Positions 26,331 through 35,072 of a stretch of 64,000 nucleotides of DNA are shown here, piece by piece. The notes beneath the pieces are model-generated. The model saw only the letters and a program-made list of their open reading frames with translations, was not told the origin of the DNA and did no database searches. Position numbers and translations under genes: made by a program. The DNA is from Microbacterium sp. AK031. GTDB taxonomy: Bacteria; Actinomycetota; Actinomycetes; Actinomycetales; Microbacteriaceae. The stretch is from assembly GCF_024807145.1 (NCBI RefSeq), contig NZ_JANUCA010000001.1, positions 1 through 64,000 of the forward strand, in the 5' to 3' direction. Position 1 is the first letter of the stretch. The number at the start of each line of letters is the position of its first letter.

Positions 26331-27531
26331 TGCGCCTTCCGGCCTCCGCATCGCGCTGATCGCGTCTTCATTCGCGCCGTTCGTCGGAGGCGTCGAAGAA
26401 CACGTCGCGCGCGTTGCGGAGCAGCTGTCGGCGCGCGGCGACGAGGTCGAGGTATGGACGGTCGATCGGGGAGCGCGGGCGTCGTCGGCAGGTCCGTCGG
26501 CAGCTCCGTTCGGCGTGCGCTATCTGCCGACGCCGTTGCCGGCCCGAAGTGCCCCCGACCTGGGCCGGTTCGCACTGCGCGCACCCGGTGCGCTGTCGAA
26601 ATGGTCGCGGGCGGTGCGCGAGTTCCGCCCCGACGTGCTGTCGGTGCAGTGCTTCGGGCCCAACGGCCTTTACGCGCTCGGCGTTCACCGGCGATACGGG
26701 GCGCCGCTGATCATCACATCGCACGGCGAGACTCTCGGGGACGACAATGGCGTCTATGCGCGGTCGGCGCTGCTGCGACGAGGGCTGCGCGATGCGCTCG
26801 CCGCGGCGTCTGCGGTGACCGCGCCGAGTGAGTACGTTCTCGGCGACCTGCGAGAGCGGTTCGGGCTGGGGGCGACCGACGGGGTGGTGATTCCGAACGG
26901 GGTCGCGGACGTGGGTGCGCCCGCTTCACACGATGCGACGCTACGACAGGCTCAGCGATCTGGGTCCTCGGTCGCGCGTCGTGACGACCTGCTGGTGGCC
27001 GTCGGACGGCTCGGGCGGATGAAGGGCTTCGACCTGCTCATCGACGCCTTCGTCGAAGCCGACATTCCGGGCGCCGAGCTCGAGATCGTGGGCGATGGGC
27101 CGGAACGCACAGCGCTGCAGGAGCAGATCTCGCGGGTGGGATCTACGGGTCGGATTCGTCTCGCCGGACAGGCGACGGCCGAGGGCGTCGCATCCCGCAT
27201 GGCGGCAGCGACCGCCGTCGTCGTGCCGAGCCGTTCCGAGGCGTTCGGCATCGTCGGGCTCGAAGCCTGGCGCTCCGGCGCACCGCTGGTGATGACCTCG
27301 CGCGGCGGAGCGGCCGAATTCGTCCGCGACGGAGAAGACGGGCTGCTGGTCGACCCGACTGATCGGCCGGCTCTGGCTGCGGCAATCCGGCGGACACTGA
27401 GCGATGAGCCGTTTCGTCGCATACTGGCAGCGAATGGTCGTGCGCGCCTGCCGGAATTCGAGTGGGCGCGGGTGGCGGAGTCGTATGAGCGGCTGTTCCG
27501 CGACGTGGTCGGTGCCGGGAGCGCGACGTGA
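26311..27531 (+). CDS. GT4-type glycosyltransferase
   Basis: The GT-B protein of about 406 aa shows IASSFAPFVGGVEEHVARVAEQL at its N-terminus (key residues PFVGGVEEH) and GRLGRMKGFDLLIDAF, VGDGPERTALQ and RSEAFGIVGLEAWRSGAPLV in the donor half. No ATG fits; GTG 26311 or 26314 and TTG 26281 are possible, all overlapping the BY-kinase gene, so the start is uncertain. It overlaps the pyruvyltransferase-like gene by four bases (GTGA). Confidence 0.85.
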   Translation: MVHRRDDAPSGLRIALIASSFAPFVGGVEEHVARVAEQLSARGDEVEVWTVDRGARASSAGPSAAPFGVRYLPTPLPARSAPDLGRFALRAPGALSKWSRAVREFRPDVLSVQCFGPNGLYALGVHRRYGAPLIITSHGETLGDDNGVYARSALLRRGLRDALAAASAVTAPSEYVLGDLRERFGLGATDGVVIPNGVADVGAPASHDATLRQAQRSGSSVARRDDLLVAVGRLGRMKGFDLLIDAFVEADIPGAELEIVGDGPERTALQEQISRVGSTGRIRLAGQATAEGVASRMAAATAVVVPSRSEAFGIVGLEAWRSGAPLVMTSRGGAAEFVRDGEDGLLVDPTDRPALAAAIRRTLSDEPFRRILAANGRARLPEFEWARVAESYERLFRDVVGAGSAT

Positions 27532-28424
27532 AGTATCACGGCGCCGCGCGGCGGCGGCTCAGGCAACTCGGACGCTTCGGATCAGCCCTCGGGCGTCGAA
27601 CCGCGTGGGGCGGACACATCGTCCCGGCCTTCTGGTGGGACGGGCACCCCAACTTCGGTGACGATCTGACGCCCTGGCTGCTGCCCCGATACGGCCTCGT
27701 TCCGCAGTACCGCGAACCACGCGCGGCCGGGCTGGTCGGAGTGGGGAGTCTGCTCGAGTTCCTGCCACCGGAGTTCTCCGGAGCCATCTGGGGGTCGGGA
27801 CTCATGCGTGATCAACGACATCCGCTGCCTGCGGCATCCGTCCTCGCCGTGCGCGGTCCGCTGACCGCCGAGCGCATCGGCATGCAGGATGAGCCCGCCT
27901 ACGGGGACCCAGGGCTGCTCGTCGCCCGGCACCGGGCCCGGCCGGACGGCGACGGCAGGATCGCAGTCGTACCGCACGGACACCACCGGCCGCACGTGGG
28001 GCTCGCGTCTCTGGTGCAGGCGGCAGGCGACGCCGTGCGGGTCGTGAACGTGCATCAGCGGGCCGGTGCCGCTGTGCGCGAGATCGCCGCGAGCCGGGCG
28101 GTCATCACGACGTCGCTGCACGGGCTCATCACCGCTGACTCCTACGGCATCCCCGCCGTCTGGTCCGCGCTCGAGCCGCCTCTCGACGGAGGCGACTTCA
28201 AGTTCCGCGACTACGAGGCGGCGGTCACCCAGGGCCGTACGAGGTATCGCGAGTTCGACGCGTCGCAGCCGTTGGAGGAGCTGGCGGCCACGGCCTGGGT
28301 CGCCGACGCGGCAACTGTGACGCGACTCAACGACGGCCTGGAATCGGCGATCGGACGCGTGGCGGAGCTGCCGCTGGGGCAGCGGCCGTTTCCGCAGGGG
28401 ATCGTTTCGGCGCTGCGTGGGTGA
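27528..28424 (+). CDS. Polysaccharide pyruvyltransferase-family protein
   Basis: The 298-aa protein fits the CsaB/WcaK-type pyruvyltransferase family: WDGHPNFGDDLTPWLL near the N-terminus (the N-x-GDD motif), GSGLMRD, VRGPLTAERIG, YGDPGLL, and ITTSLHGLITADSYGIPAVW in the C-terminal half (S-LHG motif). It would transfer pyruvate from PEP to a sugar, giving acidic ketals, although some members act on other acceptors. It is translationally coupled to the preceding GT4 gene and convergent with a broken gene. Confidence 0.82.
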   Translation: MKYHGAARRRLRQLGRFGSALGRRTAWGGHIVPAFWWDGHPNFGDDLTPWLLPRYGLVPQYREPRAAGLVGVGSLLEFLPPEFSGAIWGSGLMRDQRHPLPAASVLAVRGPLTAERIGMQDEPAYGDPGLLVARHRARPDGDGRIAVVPHGHHRPHVGLASLVQAAGDAVRVVNVHQRAGAAVREIAASRAVITTSLHGLITADSYGIPAVWSALEPPLDGGDFKFRDYEAAVTQGRTRYREFDASQPLEELAATAWVADAATVTRLNDGLESAIGRVAELPLGQRPFPQGIVSALRG

Positions 28425-28431
28425 GTGAGCG

Positions 28432-29250
28432 TCAGCGAGTCGAAACCGACTCCTGACGGTGTCGACCGAAGCGGCGCAGCATCCGTCGCGCCGATCGCCT
28501 GGCCTCGAGTCGCGCACTCCGAACCGCGGCTCGATATCGATCCGAAATGCGCCAATGCCAGCCTTGCGCCGCGGTGAAGTCGCGGATCTCGCACTCCAGC
28601 GGATCGCCCGCCGACAGCACCCTCGCGATGTACGCATCGCGGTGCTCGGAATACGTGGAGTACGTGAAGACGTCCGGGCAGAACTCCTGAAGATGGCCGG
28701 CGATCTCCAACGTGAGCATCGCGCGTACGCACTTCGCGCACTTCACCGTCCTCTGCACTCGTGTCATGCCCGAGTTCGCGGAGCTGACTGTCACCGCGGT
28801 CGTCGACAGCAACGGCAACAGCATCGGGTCGAGCCGTGCGATCTCGCCGGAGTCATCGACGCGGGCGAAGACGTACGAGATCTCCGATCCCACGTGCAGG
28901 TGGCCGATTCCCGCCGACAGCAGATGCGCGATGGAGGCGTTGCGCATGGAGACCGATTCGAGAAAGCCGATGCGGGGATAGTGGGCGTCGAGATAGCTGT
29001 CGACAGGTGCGTCACCTGGCGGGATTCGGGCACGTCTTCGCCGCTGAAGTACTCCACGAGCGCCGCGGAGGAATCGACGCCTCCTGAGTACGCCGTGGCG
29101 ACCCCTGGCGCGTGTGCAGCAGGCAGAGCCACGATGTCGGCAGCGATCCGGATCTGGCGCAGATCAGGATGCTCCATACGCAGCAGCCGGGCTGCACCCG
29201 ATGGGCGCCGACCGGGGGCGCGGGGTGCGGAGGGAGCCGGACTCGACCTG
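28432..29250 (-). pseudogene. Remnant of a PP-loop ATP-pyrophosphatase-like gene
   Basis: On the minus strand, one frame (from about 29177) encodes AYSGGVDSSAALVEYF, a classic PP-loop SGGxDS signature. After VTHL near 29010 similarity continues in another frame (YLDAHYPRIGFLES, HVGSEISYVFARVDD, VKCAKCVRAML) down to the TGA at 28432. The N-terminus expected before the PP-loop and the stretch between the two parts seem missing, so this is probably a truncated, frameshifted relic rather than a single sequencing error. It may once have encoded an amide- or thiol-forming adenylating enzyme acting in glycan synthesis; true substrate unknown. Confidence 0.6.
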
Positions 29251-30105
29251 CTAGTCGCGGTCCCTGGGGCGCAGCATCCGCATGCGTTCGCGCACGGCGC
29301 GCGCCGACGGCAGCACGGCCCGTGCCAGCCGCCACGGCGTCCCGCCCGTCGCGGGCACGCCGAACTCCGCCGCGATCGCGCGGGTGATGGGGCGCCCGGC
29401 GCCGCCCAGCGCGTTGCCCGAATGGGACTGGCTCGTACCGACTCGGTAGAGTGCGCCGGGGAACGGCAGGTACGACAGCGGCAGGTCATCGTGGATGTGC
29501 ATGTGCGACCCGAGCCAGCGTTCGAGCAGCTCGCTCTGCTCCGTGTAGAGCTCATCCTGCGTCGCCGTCGCGCCGGCCGCGGTCGGCGGCAGCAGGTCTG
29601 CACGCACGATGTGCGAAGACCCGCACTGCAAATGGAAGTCATCGGAGTGGTGACGGACTGCGCGGCGCTGCACGTTCACACGCCATCCGTCCGTGATCGT
29701 CCAACCCGGCGCACCGCCCTTCGCCGCGACGAATGCGGTGAGCCGGCGCGAGACGAAGTCATCGGCATCCACGAACATCACGTAGTCCGCGCCGAGTTCC
29801 CTGGCGCGAGCCAGTCCGACGGCGTTCTTCGTGCCCTTATCGCGCAGCACGGCGTCGATGCCGGTGCGAGGGGTGCGAGCATCCGACGGTGGCGGAAACG
29901 ACACCTGCACCTGGTGCACTCGCTCATCATGCGGCAGCTCGACCGGCCGATTCGAGACGATGACGATCACGAAGCGCGGATCGGTCTGACCCAGCCACTC
30001 CGTTACCGACTCCCACAGCATGGCCTCGACCGACGCGTAGTCGGTGCTGTTGTGCGGGTGCCGGATGCTGGTGACGAACCCGAGCACGACGTCGTGGGCG
30101 CTCAT
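29251..30105 (-). CDS. GT2-like glycosyltransferase
   Basis: The 284-aa protein has a GT-A-type core: GFVTSIRHPHN at the N-terminus, KNAVGLARARELGADYVMFVDADDFVS carrying the metal-binding D-x-D (FVDADD), and a later acceptor region (DELYTEQSELLERWL). It lacks membrane segments. It overlaps the upstream GT4 gene by four bases and is followed directly by the PP-loop remnant, so its downstream partner has been lost. Confidence 0.75.
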   Translation of the reverse strand: MSAHDVVLGFVTSIRHPHNSTDYASVEAMLWESVTEWLGQTDPRFVIVIVSNRPVELPHDERVHQVQVSFPPPSDARTPRTGIDAVLRDKGTKNAVGLARARELGADYVMFVDADDFVSRRLTAFVAAKGGAPGWTITDGWRVNVQRRAVRHHSDDFHLQCGSSHIVRADLLPPTAAGATATQDELYTEQSELLERWLGSHMHIHDDLPLSYLPFPGALYRVGTSQSHSGNALGGAGRPITRAIAAEFGVPATGGTPWRLARAVLPSARAVRERMRMLRPRDRD

Positions 30106-31154
30106 CGCACGGCGTTCCAGATGCGCGCGTGGGCCGCGGCGCTGCGCTCCCAGGTGTACTCCGCGGCATGCGCGCGGCCGGCAGCGACCATCGTCGCCAG
30201 AGCGCTGTCGCCCGAGGTCGCCTCGATGATGCCGGCGGCGATGGCTACGGCATCCGGTTCGGTGAGGATCGCGTGGCCGCAGGCGACCTCCGGCAGACTG
30301 CTGGTGTTCGCGGCGACGACCGGAACGTTCGCGGCCATCGCTTCGAGCACCGGCAGGCCGAACCCCTCGTACAGCGACGGCACCGCGACGGCGACCGCCC
30401 CGGCGACGAGACCGGGCATGAGCTCGTCGGGCAGCCGACCGAGCAGGTGCACTCCGGGCTGGCCCTCGAAAAGGGCAGTGCGCTCAGCGTGCACCGGTCC
30501 TGCGAGTGCGAGGCGAAGATCGGGCCGCTCGCGGTGGATCAGCGGCCATGCCTCGGCGAGCGCGTGCAGATTCTTGCGGCGGGCGGCGCCGCCGGCGTGC
30601 AGCACATACGGACCGTCGAGTCCGAGCCCCTGCAGGAGCGCCGGGGCGAGCGGCGGCGCATCGAAGTAGCGCGGGTCGACGCCGTTGGGCACGACGTGCG
30701 GGTCGGCGATGCCCAGCAACTCCTGCGCCTCGGATGCAGTGAAGGCCGAGACGCAGATGACGGCGGCGCTGCCGCGCAGTTCTTCCGCAGCGGCGGCGAC
30801 CGGCGCCGACTCGTCGGGAAAGCGCCACGCGACGACGTCGTGCAGCGTCACCACATCTGCGTGCGGGGATGGGGGGAGCTCCAGCGTCATCCGGTGCGAC
30901 ACATCGTCGCCGCGGTACAGCAGCCTCCCGACAGCTGCTCGCGTCGACGCGGATGCGCGCGCCAGTCGCCCCAGCGGCAGCCGCCGGTCACCCGGCAGCG
31001 ACGACCGCAGTGAGCGCACGGTGTGCTCGCGCACCGTCCACTGGGCACCCGTCGCAGACAGCGCCTGGGCCGCCCGCGACGTGACCTGGTGCTGGTATGC
31101 CTGGGCACCCATGGGGGTGTCCGTCACGATCGTCGTGATGGAGAGCTGGGGCAT
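30102..31154 (-). CDS. GT4-type glycosyltransferase (mannosyltransferase-like)
   Basis: The 350-aa GT-B enzyme shows VTLHDVVAWRFPDES, VSAFTASEAQELLGI, VVPNGVD, HAGGAARRKNLHALAEAW and PSLYEGFGLPVLEAMAANVPVV, the pattern of GT4 enzymes such as WbaZ/MtfB-type mannosyltransferases. The donor is not fixed by sequence alone. It is divergent from the GT2 gene at 31283 and coupled to the GT2-like gene downstream. Confidence 0.85.
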   Translation of the reverse strand: MPQLSITTIVTDTPMGAQAYQHQVTSRAAQALSATGAQWTVREHTVRSLRSSLPGDRRLPLGRLARASASTRAAVGRLLYRGDDVSHRMTLELPPSPHADVVTLHDVVAWRFPDESAPVAAAAEELRGSAAVICVSAFTASEAQELLGIADPHVVPNGVDPRYFDAPPLAPALLQGLGLDGPYVLHAGGAARRKNLHALAEAWPLIHRERPDLRLALAGPVHAERTALFEGQPGVHLLGRLPDELMPGLVAGAVAVAVPSLYEGFGLPVLEAMAANVPVVAANTSSLPEVACGHAILTEPDAVAIAAGIIEATSGDSALATMVAAGRAHAAEYTWERSAAAHARIWNAVR

Positions 31155-31212
31155 GGGCTGAATCTAGCGTGCCTGTACTGGTCTCGGGAGTGCCGAAGCC
31201 GGTCGCGGTCGC

Positions 31213-31273
31213 TATAGTCGAGGCAGCGCAGGACCAGGGGAGGTTCCGCGCACCAGGGGAATGCACCAGGGGA
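31213..31273 (+). promoter_or_regulatory. Possible promoter followed by triple CCAGGGGA motif
   Basis: A -10-like TATAGT lies at 31213-31218. Downstream are three copies of ACCAGGGGA with G-runs at 31237, 31256 and 31269; the last doubles as the ribosome site for ATG 31283. Comparable triple GGGG runs lie at the starts of genes at 37018, 41850 and 48691. Confidence 0.4.
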
Positions 31274-31282
31274 GTGTGGGCG

Positions 31283-32290
31283 ATGGCGCGTCGGGCAGTG
31301 GTCGTCGTAGCGACGTATCGTCGTCCGGAGTATGTTCGCACGTGCCTGCAGCATCTGGGTCGGCAAACCACCGCACCCCGGCGCATCGTCGTCGTGGACG
31401 CCTCGCCCGACGACTGCACTCGTGCCGTCGTCGAAGAGTTCGTCGGCGCTCCAGGGTTCCCCGACGTCGAGTACCGCCGCAACGATCTCGGTGCCGGCAC
31501 GCTCGCGGCATCCCGCGCGATCGGCTCGCACGACGCGATCGAAGACGTCGTGGCCTTCATCGATGACGACGCGTATGCCGAGCCGCAGTGGCTGGCCGAG
31601 ATACTCGCCGCCTATGAGCCCGATGACGTCGGCGCGGTCGGCGGCCGGGCGAGCAATGGCCGCTTTGGTGAAGAGCTCGAGGGGCACGATCGCATCGGCA
31701 GGCTCCTGCCGAACGGACGCCTGACCGGGAACTTCGGCGCCGACCCCGAACGCATCGTCGATGCGGATCACATGCTCGGCGCCAACATGTCGGTGCGCAC
31801 GCGCGTGCTGGCCGAAATCGGTGGCATCCACGACTACTACCCGGGAACCTGCCTTCGCGAGGACAGCGATCTCGCGCTGCGAGTGCGCAAGGCCGGATAC
31901 CGCATCGTCTTCTCCCCGGATGCCGCGGTGCTCCACGTCGCCGGTGACTACGCGAAGGGACGCCGATTCGATCGGCGCTACCGGTTCTACGGCGCGCGCA
32001 ATCACGTGCTGCTGCTGCGCACCACACTCGGGTGGTCCGACCCGCACATGACGCGCTACCTCGGATCGGTCGTGGCAGGCGTCGGACGCGAGGCATTGAC
32101 TGGCGTGCGTGAGTGGGGTTCGAAGGACTCGGCCGGGGCGCGGATGCGCGGGCTCGGCGGTGGCGTCGTGCGTGCTGCTGTCGATGTGGCCGGCACGGCG
32201 GCGGGTCTGTGGGCGGCCGTGCGACCGGTCGACCGGGCCGAGACGATCAACGCGCCGCTTCGTGCGAGCGCCGGAGTGCGCCGTGACTGA
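31283..32290 (+). CDS. GT2 glycosyltransferase (rhamnosyltransferase-like)
   Basis: The 335-aa GT-A protein begins AVVVVATYRRPEYVRTCL, has VAFIDDDAYAEPQWL with the D-x-D motif near residue 93, GANMSVRTRVLAEIGG and YYPGTCLREDSDLALRVRKAGY. The GGGGAG at 31269-31274 favours ATG 31283 as start, with GTG 31274 upstream as a less likely one. The C-terminus is a basic/hydrophobic tail. The gene overlaps the next GT2 gene by eight bases. Confidence 0.82.
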   Translation: MARRAVVVVATYRRPEYVRTCLQHLGRQTTAPRRIVVVDASPDDCTRAVVEEFVGAPGFPDVEYRRNDLGAGTLAASRAIGSHDAIEDVVAFIDDDAYAEPQWLAEILAAYEPDDVGAVGGRASNGRFGEELEGHDRIGRLLPNGRLTGNFGADPERIVDADHMLGANMSVRTRVLAEIGGIHDYYPGTCLREDSDLALRVRKAGYRIVFSPDAAVLHVAGDYAKGRRFDRRYRFYGARNHVLLLRTTLGWSDPHMTRYLGSVVAGVGREALTGVREWGSKDSAGARMRGLGGGVVRAAVDVAGTAAGLWAAVRPVDRAETINAPLRASAGVRRD

Positions 32291-33236
32291 CATCTCCGCG
32301 TCCGCGGAGCACACGCCCCTCGTCAGCATCGTGCTCGCGCTCGGCCACGACAGCGACTACCTCGCCGCCGCTCTGCAGGGCGTGCGCGACCAGACCTTCC
32401 AGGACTGGGAACTGCTCGTCGTCGACAACGGCGCGGCGCATCCCGAACGCGTCGAGGCCCTGATCGAGGACGACGCCCGGATGTCGATGATGACGATCGA
32501 GCATTCCGCCACGGCGGGACTCGCCCGTAACATCGGCGTCGAGCGCACCAGCGGCGCACTGATCACGTTCCTCGACGACGATGACATCTGGATGCCGGAA
32601 CGCCTGGCCGTGCACGTGGCGCAGCATGCGGAGTCGCCATCGGCACCGGCCTCCTTCTCGGGCTATCGACACATCGACGCGACCGGGGCGGCGTTCGGGA
32701 CCGACTGGCGCTCTCGTCAGACGCCAGCGTCCGAGATCCTGCGCGGGACGGCGCCGACGCCGCTCGGCCCGACGCTTATGATCAGGCGTGACCAGTTCCT
32801 GGCGATCGGCGGGCACAGCCCGGAGATTCCGATCCTCGTCGACTTCGAACTGGGCCTGCGGCTGGCGTTGCGCGGAGACTTCATCTACATCGACGACCTG
32901 CTGGTGCGCTACCGCCGCCACTCGTCGAACATGACCTCGATGGCACCGGACAACGTGCGCCTGCGTCGGCTCGCGATGGAGGACATGATCGACCGCCAGC
33001 GATGGGCGGCGCGCGGGCGCGGTGATTCCGAAGTTGCGGGGTACTTCGCCGAACGGCTGCGACGCTACCGCCGCTCGGAGTCGCGGATCGCCGGCGCCGA
33101 CGCCCCGAGGCAGCTGCGGCGCGGCCGCATCGGCGATGCTCTTCGCAGCAGCGCGTGGGGGCTGCGCCGCGCGCCACTCGAGTTCCTCAGCGGCGTGACC
33201 GGCACAGTCACCGCTCGCGCTCGCCGCGGGCAGTGA
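32283..33236 (+). CDS. GT2 glycosyltransferase
   Basis: The 317-aa GT-A enzyme has SIVLALGHDSDYLAAALQGV at the N-terminus, GLARNIGVERTSG and TFLDDDDIWMPERL (D-x-D region, near residue 98), and VRYRRHSSN near the C-terminus of the catalytic core. GTG 32283 overlaps the previous gene's stop. It resembles the GT2 protein at 34168 along its length, including the ILRGTAPTPLGPTLMIRR/MLRGAAPLPRITTLLVRR segments, suggesting duplication on either side of the GT11 gene. Confidence 0.85.
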   Translation: MTDISASAEHTPLVSIVLALGHDSDYLAAALQGVRDQTFQDWELLVVDNGAAHPERVEALIEDDARMSMMTIEHSATAGLARNIGVERTSGALITFLDDDDIWMPERLAVHVAQHAESPSAPASFSGYRHIDATGAAFGTDWRSRQTPASEILRGTAPTPLGPTLMIRRDQFLAIGGHSPEIPILVDFELGLRLALRGDFIYIDDLLVRYRRHSSNMTSMAPDNVRLRRLAMEDMIDRQRWAARGRGDSEVAGYFAERLRRYRRSESRIAGADAPRQLRRGRIGDALRSSAWGLRRAPLEFLSGVTGTVTARARRGQ

Positions 33237-33258
33237 AACCCGCGCTCAGCGATCCAGG

Positions 33259-34101
33259 TCAGTGAAATCCCCGCAGCGCCGTCCACTGCGGATCGAGCTG
33301 ATGCGCATCGGGGGGGTCGTACAGCCTGCTGTGGAACAGCGGCATGACTATCTCGGCATCCGGCCGGATCGCATCCGCAACGTAACCCGCCCAGTAAGTG
33401 AACGTCGAGTTCATGCCGATGATGCGTCGCGCGCCGGCCACGCTGAGGAAGTTCGCCACTGGATCGGGCTCGGCGTACTCGAACGTCGCAGAGGCGGGCG
33501 CCAGCGGGGCGACGTTCGCGCGGCACCAATCGGCATCATCCGAGACGACGAGCACATCCTCGATGTCGGCGAACTCGGCGAGGGCAGCACGCAGATAGCC
33601 GACCTGGTCGAATCCGTAGCGCTCGCGAAGTTCGGGGCGCGCGTAGTAATCGCCGCGTCGCACGTTGATCACGAGACGCCCGGCGGGGGCCAGAGGGATG
33701 CCGTCGGCGATGCACTCGCGGATGAATCTGTGCAGCGACTCACGGGTGAAGTCCGAGCCGAACACCTGTCGCCAGTCCCGGTCGTTCCACTCCCGCCGAT
33801 CGTGGAACCGCAGCTGTTCACGGGGGACCGTCAGTGCGCGCAGCGCGGGGAAAGCCTCGAGCCAGGGCTCCATTCCGGGAGCCGTCAGCACGACCGTCGG
33901 CGTGCCGGTTGCAGACTTCTGATGTGCATCCAGCCACAGGTACATCCAGTTGCCGAAGCGCAGGCCGGCCGGCGGCGTCATGATGACGGTACGGTCACCG
34001 CGCCGCAACCGATCGGTCGTCACGGCGACGGCCCGCCGCACTCGCCAACGGGCGTGCGAGGAGGCCCGGTTCATGAAAGCGAGGAACGTCGCACGCGGCA
34101 T
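33259..34101 (-). CDS. GT11-type fucosyltransferase-like protein
   Basis: The 280-aa protein has the GT11 (alpha-1,2-fucosyltransferase) hallmarks: RFGNWMYLWLDAH, LVINVRRGDYYARPE (the H/N-V-RRGDY donor motif) and IIGMNSTFTYWAGYVADA near the C-terminus. No GDP-fucose synthesis genes are in this window, so the donor must be made elsewhere or be a different sugar. ATG 34101 was chosen because similarity starts there; the upstream open frame lies over the divergent GT2 gene. It is flanked by two similar GT2 genes. Confidence 0.85.
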   Translation of the reverse strand: MPRATFLAFMNRASSHARWRVRRAVAVTTDRLRRGDRTVIMTPPAGLRFGNWMYLWLDAHQKSATGTPTVVLTAPGMEPWLEAFPALRALTVPREQLRFHDRREWNDRDWRQVFGSDFTRESLHRFIRECIADGIPLAPAGRLVINVRRGDYYARPELRERYGFDQVGYLRAALAEFADIEDVLVVSDDADWCRANVAPLAPASATFEYAEPDPVANFLSVAGARRIIGMNSTFTYWAGYVADAIRPDAEIVMPLFHSRLYDPPDAHQLDPQWTALRGFH

Positions 34102-34167
34102 GCACGACAGTGTAGGGGTCGATAGCTCCAGGGCCGATGGTTTATGGTTCGAGCGAGGGGAGCGCGC

Positions 34168-35052
34168 GTGGCAGAGACGATCAGCGTGATCATCGCGACC
34201 AATCGCGGTGGTCCGTACCTCGCCGAGGCGGTCGACTCCGTGCGTGCGCAGACGTCTGCGGTGCAGGAGATCGTCGTCGTCGACGACGGCGCGCCGGCAG
34301 GGGAGCTGGAGCGCTTCGCGGCCGAGCAAGGGCTGCGGTACCTGCGCTCGCCGGCGAAGGGCGTCTCGGCTGCACGAAACGCCGGCGCCGCAGTCGCATC
34401 CGGCGAATGGCTGATCTTCCTCGACGACGACGATGTGTGGCATCCGCGCCGGATCGAGGCGCAGCGCGCCGCTCTGGATGCGAATCCCCGTGCGATCGCG
34501 AGCCATACCGGGGGCTGGTACATGGATGCCGACGGTACCGCGTTCGGGAGCGGCTGGCGGGTGCAACAGGTGCCCGCGCTCGACATGCTTCGCGGGGCAG
34601 CGCCGTTGCCGCGCATCACCACTCTGCTCGTGCGCCGCGAAGTCTTCGACGAGATCGGCGGGTTCCATCCCGGCCTCCGCATCGGCGAGGACAACGAATT
34701 CATCCGCCGGCTTCTGGTGCATGGCGAGTCCGCGGCCGTCGACGATGCACTGGTCGGCTACCGCCGCCACTCCGGCAACGTCAGCAGGCGCATGCTCGAC
34801 GGACGCCTGAGCGCGCCCCGCTCGCTGCGCCGCCTTCGCGAGGAGGCGCACAGTCGCGGGCAGCGGCGCGTCGTGGCCGCGTTGGACGAGCGCCTGCGCG
34901 CGATGCGCCATGAAGCCGCCGATGAGAACCTCGGCGAGCTGATCGCCGCTTTGCGTCATCGCGACGGCGCCTATGCCCTGCGTCTGGTCGGCTACGTGTT
35001 GATGACACCCTGGTCGTCAGCGCAGGCAGTGGCGCGCCGCATCCGCTCGTGA
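34168..35052 (+). CDS. GT2 glycosyltransferase
   Basis: This 294-aa GT-A protein has SVIIATNRGGPYLAEAVDSV, EIVVVDDGAP, GVSAARNAGAAVASG and LIFLDDDDVWHPRRIEAQR, the standard GT2 donor site. GTG 34168 is chosen because GAGGGGAG lies five bases upstream; GTG at 34144-34146 region is an alternative. The C-terminal third is helical and basic. It is a likely paralogue of the GT2 at 32283 and ends 20 bases before the convergent ABC-exporter gene. Confidence 0.85.
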   Translation: MAETISVIIATNRGGPYLAEAVDSVRAQTSAVQEIVVVDDGAPAGELERFAAEQGLRYLRSPAKGVSAARNAGAAVASGEWLIFLDDDDVWHPRRIEAQRAALDANPRAIASHTGGWYMDADGTAFGSGWRVQQVPALDMLRGAAPLPRITTLLVRREVFDEIGGFHPGLRIGEDNEFIRRLLVHGESAAVDDALVGYRRHSGNVSRRMLDGRLSAPRSLRRLREEAHSRGQRRVVAALDERLRAMRHEAADENLGELIAALRHRDGAYALRLVGYVLMTPWSSAQAVARRIRS

Positions 35053-35072
35053 CCTGACCCGGAACTTTCGGA

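Noticed and set aside
28791..29642. Complete separate gene on the minus strand containing SGGVDS
   Set aside because: Most of this frame lies antisense-free but inside the GT2 gene in another frame; only the part after about 29250 has family-like content.
28459..30669. Plus-strand frame of 736 codons opposite glycosyltransferase genes
   Set aside because: Shadow of the minus-strand GT genes; no start with a ribosome site and no recognisable domain.
34102..34959. N-terminal extension of the GT11 protein
   Set aside because: The open frame continues only because it runs antisense to the GT2 gene at 34168; GT11 similarity begins at ATG 34101.
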